64,000 nt of DNA, taken from NCBI GenBank assembly GCA_024231975.1, contig JAAEQB010000118.1, positions 1 to 64,000 of the forward strand, given 5' to 3'. This document shows, piece by piece, positions 1 through 8,611 of this stretch. Position 1 is the first letter of the stretch. Each line of letters opens with the position of its first letter. The translations under genes were made by a program, and so were the position numbers. Under the pieces are notes generated by a model. That model did not search any database, had not been told where the DNA came from, and was given only the letters and a program-made list of their open reading frames with translations. The DNA comes from Allobosea sp. (lineage in GTDB: Bacteria; Pseudomonadota; Alphaproteobacteria; Rhizobiales; Beijerinckiaceae).

Positions 1-140
1 TCCCCTTGCGGGAGAAGGTGGCTCGGCGAAGCCGAGACGGATGAGGGGTCGCACAGGTCTTGAAAACTCCGGGAAACGCCGCGCTGGACATACGACCAGC
101 GTCGCACGACCCCTCACCCCAACCCTCTCCCGCAAGGGGA
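1..140. repeat. Intergenic palindromic repeat, copy A
   Basis: Bases 1-15 and 126-140 are exact inverted copies. Nested inside are a second exact inverted pair (42-51 with 107-116) and a small hairpin (22-27 with 31-36). The vocabulary (TCTCCCGCAAGGGGA, GATGAGGGG) matches the GC-rich extragenic palindromes common in Hyphomicrobiales. Two relatives occur in this window at 11440-11570 and 15237-15375. No coding potential is evident. The left edge is cut by the window start, so the full element may be longer. Confidence 0.75.
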
Positions 141-216
141 GAGGGGGTAGGTCGCGCCCGGCAGCTATGGGTCGACCCCGAACATGATGACGACCGACGT
201 TAAAGGGCAGGCCGCG

Positions 217-2376
217 ATGGCGCAGCAGACCACAGTGGCGGGGGCCGATACCGACCGGCTGCACGAGCTCTCGGGCGCGACCGGTGCGCCGGTCGAGAAC
301 GAGGCGCTCGACAATTTCGAGCACGGTTTTCCACCCGGCTTCGGCCCTGGCAGATGGGGCTTGCTCGCCTATGCCGTCGCGCTCGCCTTCGCCTCCTTCC
401 AGATCCTGATCTCGGCCTGGCACTTCCTGCCGAGCCAGGCGGTGCGCGGCGTCCATGTCGGCTTCCTGCTGCTGCTCTCCTTCGGCCTCGTCGCCAATTT
501 CAAGGCGAAGACGGAGGTCGGACGCTGGCTCGGCTGGGCGATCGGCCTCGTCGGCTTCCTGGTCGGCCTCTACCAGCTGATCTTCTATGCCGACCTGATC
601 GCGCGCGACGGCGACCCGACCACGCTCGACCTCGTCGTCGGCTCGGCGCTCGCCATCCTCGTCTTCGAGGCCGCCAGGCGCCTGATGGGCAACGCCCTGC
701 CGATCATGTGCGGCGTCTGCCTGCTCTACTGGTTCTTCGGGCAGTACCTGCCGGCGCCGTTCAACCATCGCGGCTATGGCTTCGACCAGATCATCGGCCA
801 CCTCTCCTTCGGCACCGAGGGGCTCTACGGCGTGCCGACCTATGTCTCGGCCACCTACATCTTCCTGTTCATCGTCTTCGGCGCCTTCCTCGAGAAAGCC
901 GGGATGATCCATCTCTTCAACGATGTCTCGCTCGGCCTGTTCGGCGGGGCGCGCGGCGGCCCGGCCAAGGTCGCGGTGTTCTCGTCGGGCCTGATGGGGA
1001 TGATCTCGGGCTCCGGCGTCGCCAATGTCGTCACCGTCGGCCAGTTCACCATTCCGCTGATGATCAAGTTCGGCTACCGGCGCGCCTTCGCCGCCGGCGT
1101 CGAGGCCACCGCCTCGATGGGCGGCCAGATCATGCCGCCGGTGATGGGCGCCGCCGCCTTCATCATGGCCGAGACGCTCGGCGTCGACTATTCCGAGATC
1201 GTCAAGGCGGCCGCGATCCCGGCGGTGCTCTATTTCGCCTCGGCCTTCTGGATGGTGCATCTGGAAGCCGGCAAATACGGGCTCAAGGGCATCGAGCGCG
1301 CCATGCTGCCGAGCCCGCTCCGGGCGCTGCGCGAACGCTGGTACCTGGCATTGCCGCTCGCCGTGCTGGTCTTCATGCTGTTCCACGGCTTCACGCCGCT
1401 GTTCGCCGGCACGATCGGGCTGGCGCTCACCGTCGGCCTGCTGCTCGGCGCGGGCATCGCGCTCGGCTTCAAGACGATGACGCTGCGCGTGATCTTCTGG
1501 ATCGGCCTCGGCCTGATCGCCGGGGCGCTGCTGCGCGAGGGCATGGACGTCCGGATCGTCGCCGGCCTGATCCTGGCGCTCGTCCTGCTCAACGCGCTCA
1601 CCCTCGGCGGCCGGGCGACGCTCGCGATCTGCCGCAACGCCCTCGCCGACGCCGCCAAGACGGCGCTGCCGGTCGGCATCGCCTGCGCCATTGTCGGCAC
1701 CATCATCGGCCTGATGACGCAGACCGGCATCGGCACCACCTTCGGCGCCTGGATCATCGGCCTCGGCAAGCACAGCCTGTTCCTGGCGCTGATCCTGACC
1801 ATGGTGCTCTCGATCCTGCTCGGCACCGGCATCCCGACGATCCCGACCTACATCATCGTCGCGGCGCTGGCCGCCCCTGCGCTGGAGAAGCTCGGGGTGC
1901 CGCTGATCGTCAGCCACATGTTCGCCTTCTACTACGGCATCATGGCCGACCTCTCGCCGCCGGTAGCGCTCGCCGCGCTGGCGGCCGCGCCGATCGCCAG
2001 GGAAAACCCCGACAAGATCGGCTGGGAGGCGATGCGCGTCGCGCTCGCCGGCTATGTCATCCCCTTCATCGCCGTCTATTCGCCGGCGCTGATGCTGCAG
2101 CCGGGCGATCCGATGTCGAACCTGATCGGCTTCTGGCCGTCCGTGGTCTATGCGGTGATCAAGGCGAGCATCGCCATCGGTCTGTTCGGCATGGTCGCGA
2201 TCGGCTTCCTGTTCGGACGGCTCACCCTGTTCGAGCGCGTCGCAGCCTTCGGCGCCGCAGTGATGCTGTTCGGCGAGTTCCCCTATAGCGACCCGCTCGG
2301 CTATGTGCTGACGGCCGCGCTCGTCGCTCGCCATTGGTGGGCCAGTCGTGGGGCGGCAGCGACCAAGGCCGCATGA
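217..2376 (+). CDS. TRAP transporter fused permease (4TM/12TM, TAXI-type)
   Basis: A large, very hydrophobic protein (about 719 aa) that joins the small DctQ-like and large DctM-like membrane subunits of a tripartite ATP-independent periplasmic transporter in one chain. It should import an organic acid using an ion gradient with a periplasmic receptor, normally of the TAXI family; that receptor gene is probably just upstream, outside the window. Glycine/proline-rich DctM-type segments such as GTGIPTIPTYII and MSGSGVANVVT are visible. The ATG at 217 has AAGGG about 9 bases upstream. An in-frame ATG at 184 lacks a ribosome binding site but cannot be excluded. The end overlaps the next gene by ATGA, so the two are translationally coupled. 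Substrate unknown. Confidence 0.92.
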   Translation: MAQQTTVAGADTDRLHELSGATGAPVENEALDNFEHGFPPGFGPGRWGLLAYAVALAFASFQILISAWHFLPSQAVRGVHVGFLLLLSFGLVANFKAKTEVGRWLGWAIGLVGFLVGLYQLIFYADLIARDGDPTTLDLVVGSALAILVFEAARRLMGNALPIMCGVCLLYWFFGQYLPAPFNHRGYGFDQIIGHLSFGTEGLYGVPTYVSATYIFLFIVFGAFLEKAGMIHLFNDVSLGLFGGARGGPAKVAVFSSGLMGMISGSGVANVVTVGQFTIPLMIKFGYRRAFAAGVEATASMGGQIMPPVMGAAAFIMAETLGVDYSEIVKAAAIPAVLYFASAFWMVHLEAGKYGLKGIERAMLPSPLRALRERWYLALPLAVLVFMLFHGFTPLFAGTIGLALTVGLLLGAGIALGFKTMTLRVIFWIGLGLIAGALLREGMDVRIVAGLILALVLLNALTLGGRATLAICRNALADAAKTALPVGIACAIVGTIIGLMTQTGIGTTFGAWIIGLGKHSLFLALILTMVLSILLGTGIPTIPTYIIVAALAAPALEKLGVPLIVSHMFAFYYGIMADLSPPVALAALAAAPIARENPDKIGWEAMRVALAGYVIPFIAVYSPALMLQPGDPMSNLIGFWPSVVYAVIKASIAIGLFGMVAIGFLFGRLTLFERVAAFGAAVMLFGEFPYSDPLGYVLTAALVARHWWASRGAAATKAA

Positions 2377-2735
2377 TCTGCCTTGCCGCCGGCGCATTGC
2401 TGATCCCGCTCGGCGCGAGCGAGATCACGCTGTCCTGGCGGCATTCTGTGCAGAAATCGCTGTGGGAAGAACTCTGGCAGCAAGGCCCCGATGGCCTCGT
2501 CCTGGCCGAAGCGCGCATCCAGGGCTCCGGCGCCGGCATGGACCCGCCTGATGGCGCCAAGCTAGTAGACGGGTTCTGGCGCTGGAAGCCGAACCTGCCC
2601 GCGCTGCCAGAAGTCGTGATGCGCCGTTCCGGCGCGACCGCCGACTGGCGAGTCTGCGTGGAGAGCCGCTGCCGGGCGCTCGACGAATTGCTGCCGGCCG
2701 AAGCCGATCCGGTCCTGATGAAGCCCTGTGGCTGA
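2373..2735 (+). CDS. DUF1850 domain-containing protein
   Basis: A 120-residue protein starting at the ATG of the ATGA overlap with the TRAP permease. An N-terminal hydrophobic stretch (MICLAAGALLIPLG) suggests a signal or anchor. It is followed by the DUF1850 pattern: a conserved SWRHSVQ segment and a short C-terminal part with two Cys in VCVESRC. DUF1850 proteins are recurrent neighbours of TAXI-type fused TRAP permeases, and an accessory role in transport has been assumed but not defined. The coupling here supports the same transport unit. Confidence 0.85.
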   Translation: MICLAAGALLIPLGASEITLSWRHSVQKSLWEELWQQGPDGLVLAEARIQGSGAGMDPPDGAKLVDGFWRWKPNLPALPEVVMRRSGATADWRVCVESRCRALDELLPAEADPVLMKPCG

Positions 2736-2738
2736 GTC

Positions 2739-2978
2739 TCAGCTGCGGTGGGTCAGGCGCTCGATCTTCACGACCCGGCGCATGAAGTTCACCAGCCCAT
2801 AGGCGGCGAGCACCGAGAACAGGCCCATCAGCACATAGGCGACGACATGGCCAAGCTCGAACAGGCCGGCGAGCGCCCAGCCGGACGCGAGCGCGACGCC
2901 AAAGATCTCGACCGCGATCAGGATGGCGAGTGAGACCACCATGATCACGTTGCGCCAGTTGGTGCGGCCAGCCGCCAT
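2739..2978 (-). CDS. Small two-helix membrane protein, unknown function
   Basis: A 79-residue protein with two strong hydrophobic segments (about residues 10-35 and 40-63) and a basic C-terminal tail (RRVVKIERLTHR). The start at 2978 is preferred because GAGGG lies about 7 bases upstream; ATGs further out, at 2999 and 3032, have weaker context. It is convergent with the DUF1850 gene, with only 3 bases between the stops. I do not recognise a family. The charge distribution suggests a cytoplasmic C-terminus. Confidence 0.7.
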   Translation of the reverse strand: MAAGRTNWRNVIMVVSLAILIAVEIFGVALASGWALAGLFELGHVVAYVLMGLFSVLAAYGLVNFMRRVVKIERLTHRS

Positions 2979-3089
2979 GCTTTTACCCTCGGAACCCATG
3001 CAAGGACCGCCTAGCCTAGGCGGCGCCGGCATGCAACAAAATCGCGCCTACCGGCATATGGTCCCGCCTGCCTGAATGAAAAGAACCTG

Positions 3090-4679
3090 ATGCCCGATTC
3101 TCCGGTTTTCGCCTCCGCGGCCGTCGCTGCCCCTCATCGTCTCGCATCCGAAGCCGGGCGCGCCATCCTCGCCGAAGGCGGCAACGCGATAGAGGCGATG
3201 GTCGCCATGGCCGCGACGATCGCGGTCGTCTATCCCCATATGAACGCGATCGGCGGCGACGGCTTCTGGCTGGTGCACGAGCCCGGTGGCAAGGTCCACG
3301 CGATCGAGGCCTGCGGCCCGGCGGGGAGCCTCGCGACGATCGAGCGCTATCGCGAGAAAGGCCATGACGTGCTCCCCGCGCGTGGCCCGGACGCGGCGAT
3401 CACGGTTGCCGGCGCGATCGGCGGCTGGCAGGCGGCGCTTAGCGTGTCGACCAGCCTCGGCGGCAAACTACCGCTGAAGGACCTGCTGACCGACGCGATC
3501 CGCCACTGCAGCGAGGGCTACGACATCTCGGAGTCGGAGCTGCGCACATGGCCGCAGGAAGTCGATGCGGTGAAGGCAGCGCCGGGCTTCAGCGAGTTCT
3601 TCTGGCCGGGCGGCGAACGGCCCAAGGCCGGCGGCCGGCGCAAGCCCGCAGCGCTCGGCGCGACGCTGGAGCAACTCGCCCATGCCGGGCTCGAGGATTT
3701 CTATCGCGGCGACATCGGCCGCGAGATCGCCGAGGATCTCGGCCGCCTCGGCGCGCCGATCACCCGTGCCGATCTCGAAGCTTTTCGCGCCCGCACCGTG
3801 CAGGCGCTGTCGCTGAAGCTGCCGGGACTGACCGTCTACAATTTCCCGCCGCCGACGCAGGGGCTGACCGCCCTGATGATCCTCGGCATCTTCGAGAAGC
3901 TCGGCGTCACCCGGCCGGAAAGCTTCGACCACCATCACGGCCTGGTCGAGGCGGTGAAGCAGGCGCTCGCCATCCGCGACAAGGTCGTCACCGACCCCGC
4001 CTTCATGACCATCGACCCGGCGAGCCTGCTCACCGAGACCGCGCTGGAGCGCGAAGCTGCGAAGATCGACCGCAAGCGCGCCGCGAGCTGGCCGTTCCGG
4101 CCCGGCGAGGGCGACACGATCTGGATGGGCGCGATCGACGGCTCCGGCCTCGCCGTCTCCTATATCCAATCGCTTTACTGGGAGTACGGCTCCGGCTGCA
4201 TCCTGCCAAAGACCGGCGTCAACTGGCAGAACCGTGGCGTCTCGTTCTCACTGGATGCGAAGGCGCTCAACCCGCTGGCGCCCGGCCGTAAGCCCTTCCA
4301 TACGCTCAATCCGCCGCTCGCCCGCTTCGACGATGGCCGGATCATGAGCTATGGCGCGATGGGCGGCGACGGCCAGCCGCAATTCCAGGCGCAGATCTTG
4401 TCGCGCTATCGCTTCGGTCAGGGTGTCGCCGATGCCGTCGACGCGCCGCGCTGGCTCTTCGGCCGCACCTGGGGCGCCGGCTCGATCTCGCTCAAGCTGG
4501 AGAACCGCTTCGACCCGATGCTGCTGGCCAGGCTGACAGCCGCAGGTCATCCGGTCGAGGAATACAGCGAGGCCTATTCCGACCAGTTCGGCCATGCCGG
4601 CATGCTGGTGAAGCACCAGAAGGGCCATGTCGAAGCGACGCATGACCCGCGCTCGGACGGCGACGCCCGCGGCATCTGA
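3090..4679 (+). CDS. Gamma-glutamyltransferase-family Ntn hydrolase (oxamate amidohydrolase-like)
   Basis: A 529-residue member of the gamma-glutamyltransferase superfamily, which cleaves itself to expose an N-terminal Thr that hydrolyses amide bonds. The large-subunit signature near residues 14-60 (ASEAGRAILAEGGNA, NAIGGDGFWLV) is clear. The likely nucleophile is Thr343 in GDTIWMGAID, followed by VSYIQS and the C-terminal GAMGGDGQPQ motif. Classical GGTs have TTH at the cleavage site; here the Thr is preceded by Asp and followed by Ile-Trp. That is more like the amidohydrolase branch (e.g. HpxW) than true glutathione hydrolases. No signal peptide is visible, so it is probably cytoplasmic. 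It heads a same-strand run with an amidase and nitrile hydratase, suggesting small-amide catabolism. The ribosome binding site is weak. Confidence 0.88.
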   Translation: MPDSPVFASAAVAAPHRLASEAGRAILAEGGNAIEAMVAMAATIAVVYPHMNAIGGDGFWLVHEPGGKVHAIEACGPAGSLATIERYREKGHDVLPARGPDAAITVAGAIGGWQAALSVSTSLGGKLPLKDLLTDAIRHCSEGYDISESELRTWPQEVDAVKAAPGFSEFFWPGGERPKAGGRRKPAALGATLEQLAHAGLEDFYRGDIGREIAEDLGRLGAPITRADLEAFRARTVQALSLKLPGLTVYNFPPPTQGLTALMILGIFEKLGVTRPESFDHHHGLVEAVKQALAIRDKVVTDPAFMTIDPASLLTETALEREAAKIDRKRAASWPFRPGEGDTIWMGAIDGSGLAVSYIQSLYWEYGSGCILPKTGVNWQNRGVSFSLDAKALNPLAPGRKPFHTLNPPLARFDDGRIMSYGAMGGDGQPQFQAQILSRYRFGQGVADAVDAPRWLFGRTWGAGSISLKLENRFDPMLLARLTAAGHPVEEYSEAYSDQFGHAGMLVKHQKGHVEATHDPRSDGDARGI

Positions 4680-4709
4680 TTGGGATCTTGGGGGAGATCT
4701 GAGACGACC

Positions 4710-5906
4710 ATGATCGAGAACGACCCGTACCGCTGCTTCGTGCCCTATCCCGACGCGCCGGTGAAGCATGCCTCCTCCGGCCCGCTCTCCGGACTGACGC
4801 TCGCGGTCAAGGACCTCTACGACATCAAGGGCTACCCGACCGGAGCGGGCTCGCCGACCGTGCTGGCGCTGTCGGGGATCAAGACCAAGACGGCACCGAT
4901 CGTGAAGGCCTTCCTGGAGGCCGGCGCCCGCTTCGTCGGCAAGACCCATACCGACGAGTTCGCCTTCTCGCTCAACGGCAAGAACGCCCATTTCGGCTCG
5001 CCTGTGAATCCCGCAGCACCTGACCGCATCACCGGCGGCTCGTCCTCCGGCTCGATGGCGGCTGTCGCCGGACGGCTCGCCGATATCGGCCTCGGCTCCG
5101 ATACCGGCGGCTCAGTCAGGGCGCCGGCGAGCTATGGCGGCCTGTTCGGCATCCGCCCGACACATGGCAGGCTTTCGCTGAAGCGCGCCTGGCCGCTGGC
5201 GGAGAGCCTCGACACCGCCGGCTTCTTCGCCCGGGATGGCGAGGTCTTCGCCCGCGCCGCCAATGCCGTCCTCGGCAAGGACAAGCTGGTGCTGCCGGAG
5301 ACGCCGCGCCTCCTCCTCGCCGACGACCTCTTCGCCCAGGCCGTGCCCGAGGCTGAGCGCATCCTGCGCAATGTCGTGCAGCGCGTCGTGCCGATCCTCG
5401 GCCAGCCCGAGACCGTGCGCGCGGTCAGCGACATGGACGCACTCTACTGGGCCTTCCGCTGGATCCAGGGCCGCGAGGCCTGGGAATCCGACGGCAGGAT
5501 GATCGAACGCCATGTCCCGCCGCTCGGGCCCGGCGTCGCCGAGCGCTTCGCCTTCGGCAAGGCAGTCAGCGATGCGGAGGTGGCGCGCGGCGACAGCGTG
5601 CGCAAGGCGTTCCGCGCGAAGCTCGCCAAGCTGCTCGGCAAGGACGGCGTGCTGATGCTGCCGACGGTGCCCGATGTCGCGCCGCTGGTCAGCGCCGGTG
5701 AGCCCGAGCTCGAGGATTTCCGCAACCGTGCCTTGCGTCTGCTCTGCCTTGCAGGGCTCTCCGGCTTCCCGCAGATTTCGATCCCGGTCGCCCATCGCGA
5801 CGACGCCCCGCTGGGCTTGTCGGTGATCGGGCCGAAGGGCTCCGACGCATCGCTCGTCGCCTTCGCCGTGAGGTTCGAGCGGGCGGCGCGGATCAGGCTG
5901 GCATGA
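4710..5906 (+). CDS. Amidase-signature hydrolase, AMI1-like
   Basis: A 398-residue amidase-signature enzyme that hydrolyses an amide to acid plus ammonia. The Ser-cisSer-Lys triad is visible as Lys34 in LAVKDLYD, Ser111 in GGSSSGS, and the nucleophile Ser135 in GSDTGGSVRAPAS. The short length and the segment ASYGGLFGIRPTHG resemble plant AMI1-type indole-3-acetamide hydrolases more than the ~470-residue GatA-like amidases. A purine-rich GGGGGAGAT precedes the ATG. It lies 13 bases upstream of nitrile hydratase alpha, the classic arrangement in which nitrile hydratase makes the amide and the amidase finishes the conversion to the acid. Substrate specificity cannot be read from sequence. Confidence 0.92.
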   Translation: MIENDPYRCFVPYPDAPVKHASSGPLSGLTLAVKDLYDIKGYPTGAGSPTVLALSGIKTKTAPIVKAFLEAGARFVGKTHTDEFAFSLNGKNAHFGSPVNPAAPDRITGGSSSGSMAAVAGRLADIGLGSDTGGSVRAPASYGGLFGIRPTHGRLSLKRAWPLAESLDTAGFFARDGEVFARAANAVLGKDKLVLPETPRLLLADDLFAQAVPEAERILRNVVQRVVPILGQPETVRAVSDMDALYWAFRWIQGREAWESDGRMIERHVPPLGPGVAERFAFGKAVSDAEVARGDSVRKAFRAKLAKLLGKDGVLMLPTVPDVAPLVSAGEPELEDFRNRALRLLCLAGLSGFPQISIPVAHRDDAPLGLSVIGPKGSDASLVAFAVRFERAARIRLA

Positions 5907-5919
5907 CGAGGAGGGCACG

Positions 5920-6552
5920 ATGAGCGGCCACGACCATCACCACCATCATGACCATGACCACGACAATCATTTCACGCCGATCGAAGCGCGGGTGAAGGCG
6001 CTGGAATCGCTGATGGTCGAGAAGGGCTATGTCGACCCCAGCGCGCTCGACGCGATCATCGACACCTACGAGACCAAGATCGGCCCGCGCAACGGCGCCC
6101 GCGTCGTCGCCAAGGCCTGGAGCGATCCGGCCTATGCCGCGCGCCTGAAGGCCGACGGCACGGCCGCCGTCGCCGAGCTCGGCTATGGCGGGCGCGGCGG
6201 CGAGCACATCGTCGCCTGCTTCAACACGCCCGAGGAGCACAACCTGATCGTCTGCACCTTGTGCTCCTGCTATCCGTGGCCGGTGCTCGGTCTGCCGCCG
6301 GTGTGGTACAAATCGCCGCCCTATCGCGCCAAGGCGGTGATCGACCCACGTGGCACGCTCGCCGATTTCGGCGTGACGCTGCCCGAGGGCCAACGCATTC
6401 GCGTCTGGGATTCGACCGCGGAGACGCGGTTCATTGTCATCCCGATGCGACCGGAGGGCACCGACGGCTGGAGCGAGGACGAGCTGGCATCGATCGTCAG
6501 CCGCGACTCGATGATCGGCGTCGGCCTGCCCTCCCCGGAGGACCGGCCATGA
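5920..6552 (+). CDS. nthA: Nitrile hydratase subunit alpha, cobalt type
   Basis: The 210-residue alpha subunit of nitrile hydratase, which hydrates nitriles to amides in a heterodimer with beta. The metal-binding claw is Cys112-Thr-Leu-Cys115-Ser-Cys117 followed by Tyr. Thr and Tyr at these places are the hallmark of Co(III) enzymes; Fe enzymes have Ser and Thr. The two inner cysteines are normally oxidised after translation. An unusual N-terminal run of His and Asp (residues 4-17, ten His) precedes the conserved start of the family (about residue 18, FTPIEARVKALE). The stop overlaps the beta start by ATGA, and the activator gene follows. Confidence 0.97.
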   Translation: MSGHDHHHHHDHDHDNHFTPIEARVKALESLMVEKGYVDPSALDAIIDTYETKIGPRNGARVVAKAWSDPAYAARLKADGTAAVAELGYGGRGGEHIVACFNTPEEHNLIVCTLCSCYPWPVLGLPPVWYKSPPYRAKAVIDPRGTLADFGVTLPEGQRIRVWDSTAETRFIVIPMRPEGTDGWSEDELASIVSRDSMIGVGLPSPEDRP

Positions 6553-7208
6553 ACAGCGCCCATGATCTCGGCGGCCAGATGGGCTTCGGCCCGGTCGTGC
6601 CCGAGAAGGACGAGCCGATCTTCCACGCCGATTGGGAGAAGAAGGTGCTGGCGATCAACGTCGCCGCCGGCGCGATGGGCGCCTGGACGATCGACGGCAT
6701 CCGCCATGCGCGCGAGAGCCTGCCGCCAGCACAGTATTTGTCGTCGAGCTACTACCAGATCTGGCTGGCGGCGCTCGACAAGGTGCTGGTCCAGCACGGC
6801 TTCCTGAGCAAGGACGAGCTGGCCTCCGGCGTCGCCGGCAGCGCCCGCCGGGAGCCCAAGCGCGTTCTGAAGGGCGAGGAGGTCCCGACCGTCCTGCGCC
6901 GTGGCTTCCCCTATGAACGCGAGGCGGCTGCGCCGGCCCGCTTCAAGGTCGGCGACAAGGTCCGCACCATCGTGATGCACCCGCAGCACCATACCCGCCT
7001 GCCGCGCTATGCGAGAGGCAAGCAAGGCGTGATCGAGCTGGTCACCGGCTGCCATGTCTTCCCCGACACCGGCGCCCATGGCGCGCCCGAGACGGCGCAA
7101 TGGCTCTACACCGTCGTTTTCACCGGCCCGGAGCTCTGGGGCCGCGACGCCGATCCGACAACGACCGTCAGCATCGAGGCCTGGGAGAGCTATCTTGAGC
7201 CGGCCTGA
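6549..7208 (+). CDS. nthB: Nitrile hydratase subunit beta
   Basis: A 219-residue beta subunit that completes the active site of the cobalt nitrile hydratase. The conserved N-terminus (MNSAHDLGGQMGFGPV) and the C-terminal SH3-like barrel (FKVGDKVRT, HTRLPRYARGKQG, TGCHVFPD, YTVVFTGPELWG) are typical, as is the length. The start is fixed by the ATGA overlap with nthA. The 3' end overlaps the activator gene by 14 bases, so the three are translationally coupled. Confidence 0.97.
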   Translation: MNSAHDLGGQMGFGPVVPEKDEPIFHADWEKKVLAINVAAGAMGAWTIDGIRHARESLPPAQYLSSSYYQIWLAALDKVLVQHGFLSKDELASGVAGSARREPKRVLKGEEVPTVLRRGFPYEREAAAPARFKVGDKVRTIVMHPQHHTRLPRYARGKQGVIELVTGCHVFPDTGAHGAPETAQWLYTVVFTGPELWGRDADPTTTVSIEAWESYLEPA

Positions 7209-7578
7209 CGCTGCCCTGGCCGACGCGCTCGCCGCCGGCACGCCGATCCCGCGCGATGCCGAGGGACCGGTCTTCGCCGAGCCCTGGCAGGCGCAGGCCT
7301 TCGCCCTCGTCGTCGCCCTGCAAAATCGCGGCATCTTCAGCGCCGACGAGTGGGCTCAGGCGCTCGGTGGCGAGATCCGCGAAGCCCTGGCCAATGGCGG
7401 CTGCCGCGACGGCTCCGACTATTACGAGCGCTGGTGCGAGGCGCTGGAACATCTCCTGATCGAGAAGGGCCTCGCCTCGCATGACGGCGTCGACGCCCGC
7501 GCCGCCGCCTGGGAGCGCGCCGCCGAGGCGACCCCGCACGGCAAGCCGATCCTCCTGGAGAACGACCCGCTGCGCTGA
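7195..7578 (+). CDS. Nitrile hydratase activator / accessory protein (P14K-like)
   Basis: A 127-residue protein that resembles the beta-subunit N-terminal half, as expected for the activators that swap with alpha to deliver cobalt. Family features are ALNRG-like ALQNRGIFSADEWAQAL, YYERWCEALEHLL and a final GKPILLENDP. I choose the TTG at 7195 because GGGAGAG sits 6-7 bases upstream inside nthB. This gives a 14-base overlap and an N-terminus (SRPDAALADAL) like the family. No cobalt permease of the NhlF type is adjacent. Confidence 0.88.
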   Translation: MSRPDAALADALAAGTPIPRDAEGPVFAEPWQAQAFALVVALQNRGIFSADEWAQALGGEIREALANGGCRDGSDYYERWCEALEHLLIEKGLASHDGVDARAAAWERAAEATPHGKPILLENDPLR

Positions 7579-7656
7579 ACGCCGCTTTGCATCCTCGTCA
7601 CGAAGCGCAACTATGCCGGCAACGCCCGACCACAGGGCTGCCGCAGGAGGATCGCG

Positions 7657-8589
7657 ATGAGGACCGCATTGATGGCGCTCGCAGCCACGGCGCTGGCGAC
7701 GATGGCGCAGGCCGCCGATCCCGCGCTCAACACGCTGTTGCCGAAGCTGACGCGCGCGACGCAATGGACGCAAAAGGCGGCGATCGAACTGCAGTTCCCG
7801 ACGCACCACCCACAAGGCATGGTCAAGATCGGCGATGCCTTCTTCATCTCCTCGGTCGAGATCCGGAAGCCGACGACGCGCTATACCGAGCCGAAGGACG
7901 GCTATGACCGCGACACCGGCGAAGGCACGGGCCACCTCTTCAAGGTCGATGCCCAGGGCAAGCTGCTGGCCGAGATCACGCTCGGCGAAGGCTCGATCTA
8001 CCATCCCGGCGGCATCGACTTCGACGGCCGGGATCTCTGGATCCCCGTCGCCGAGTATCGGCCGAACAGCCAGTCGATCATCTACAAGGTCGATCCGCAG
8101 ACGCTGAAGGCGACCGAGGTCTTCCGCTTCAAGGACCATGTCGGCGGCATCGTCCACAACACCGACGGCAAGTCGCTGCACGGCGTCAGCTGGGGCTCGC
8201 GCCGCTTCTACGCCTGGCCGCTCGGTGCCGACGGCAAGATCACCAATGCGACGGCTGCGCCGGAGAGCCTGCGCGTCGCCAATCCGGCGCTCTATATCGA
8301 CTACCAGGACTGCCACTTCATCGGCATGAGCCGGATGCTCTGCTCCGGCCTCAACAATTACCGCGCCAGCAAGGACGGCCCGGTCTTCCGCCTCGGCGGC
8401 CTCGAGATCGTCGACCTCAAGGACAATCGCCCGGTCTTCCAGCTGCCGATCGAGCTCTGGTCGCCGTCGGGCCTGCCGATGACGCAGAACCCGTTCTGGG
8501 TCGAGCCGGCGGGTGACGGCGTGCGCGCCTATTTCATGCCGGATGACGACAAGTCGACGCTGTTCATCTACGAGGCCGCGGCGAACTAG
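7657..8589 (+). CDS. Secreted DUF6454-like protein
   Basis: A 310-residue protein with a clear N-terminal signal peptide (MRTALMALAATALATMAQAA, cleavage after about residue 20). The mature part has repeated short motifs typical of a beta-propeller-like chain (HPQGMVKIGDAFFISS, HPGGIDFDGRDLWIPVAEY, HVGGIVHNTDGKSLHGVSWG). The family is of unknown function (DUF6454, by recognition of the overall pattern). A very good AGGAGG lies 6 bases before the ATG. It follows the nitrile hydratase activator by 78 bases and may or may not share the transcript. It is convergent with the CoA ligase gene. Confidence 0.75.
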   Translation: MRTALMALAATALATMAQAADPALNTLLPKLTRATQWTQKAAIELQFPTHHPQGMVKIGDAFFISSVEIRKPTTRYTEPKDGYDRDTGEGTGHLFKVDAQGKLLAEITLGEGSIYHPGGIDFDGRDLWIPVAEYRPNSQSIIYKVDPQTLKATEVFRFKDHVGGIVHNTDGKSLHGVSWGSRRFYAWPLGADGKITNATAAPESLRVANPALYIDYQDCHFIGMSRMLCSGLNNYRASKDGPVFRLGGLEIVDLKDNRPVFQLPIELWSPSGLPMTQNPFWVEPAGDGVRAYFMPDDDKSTLFIYEAAAN

Positions 8590-8611
8590 CGCTCTTTCCG
8601 ACGAGGGCGTG

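Noticed and set aside
354..2288. A 644-residue frame overlapping the TRAP permease
   Set aside because: Arg/Pro/Ala-rich out-of-frame translation of a membrane protein gene.
5929..5970. His-rich start of nitrile hydratase alpha as an engineered tag
   Set aside because: The His are interleaved with Asp and in native GC-rich codon context with normal operon overlaps, so it looks natural.
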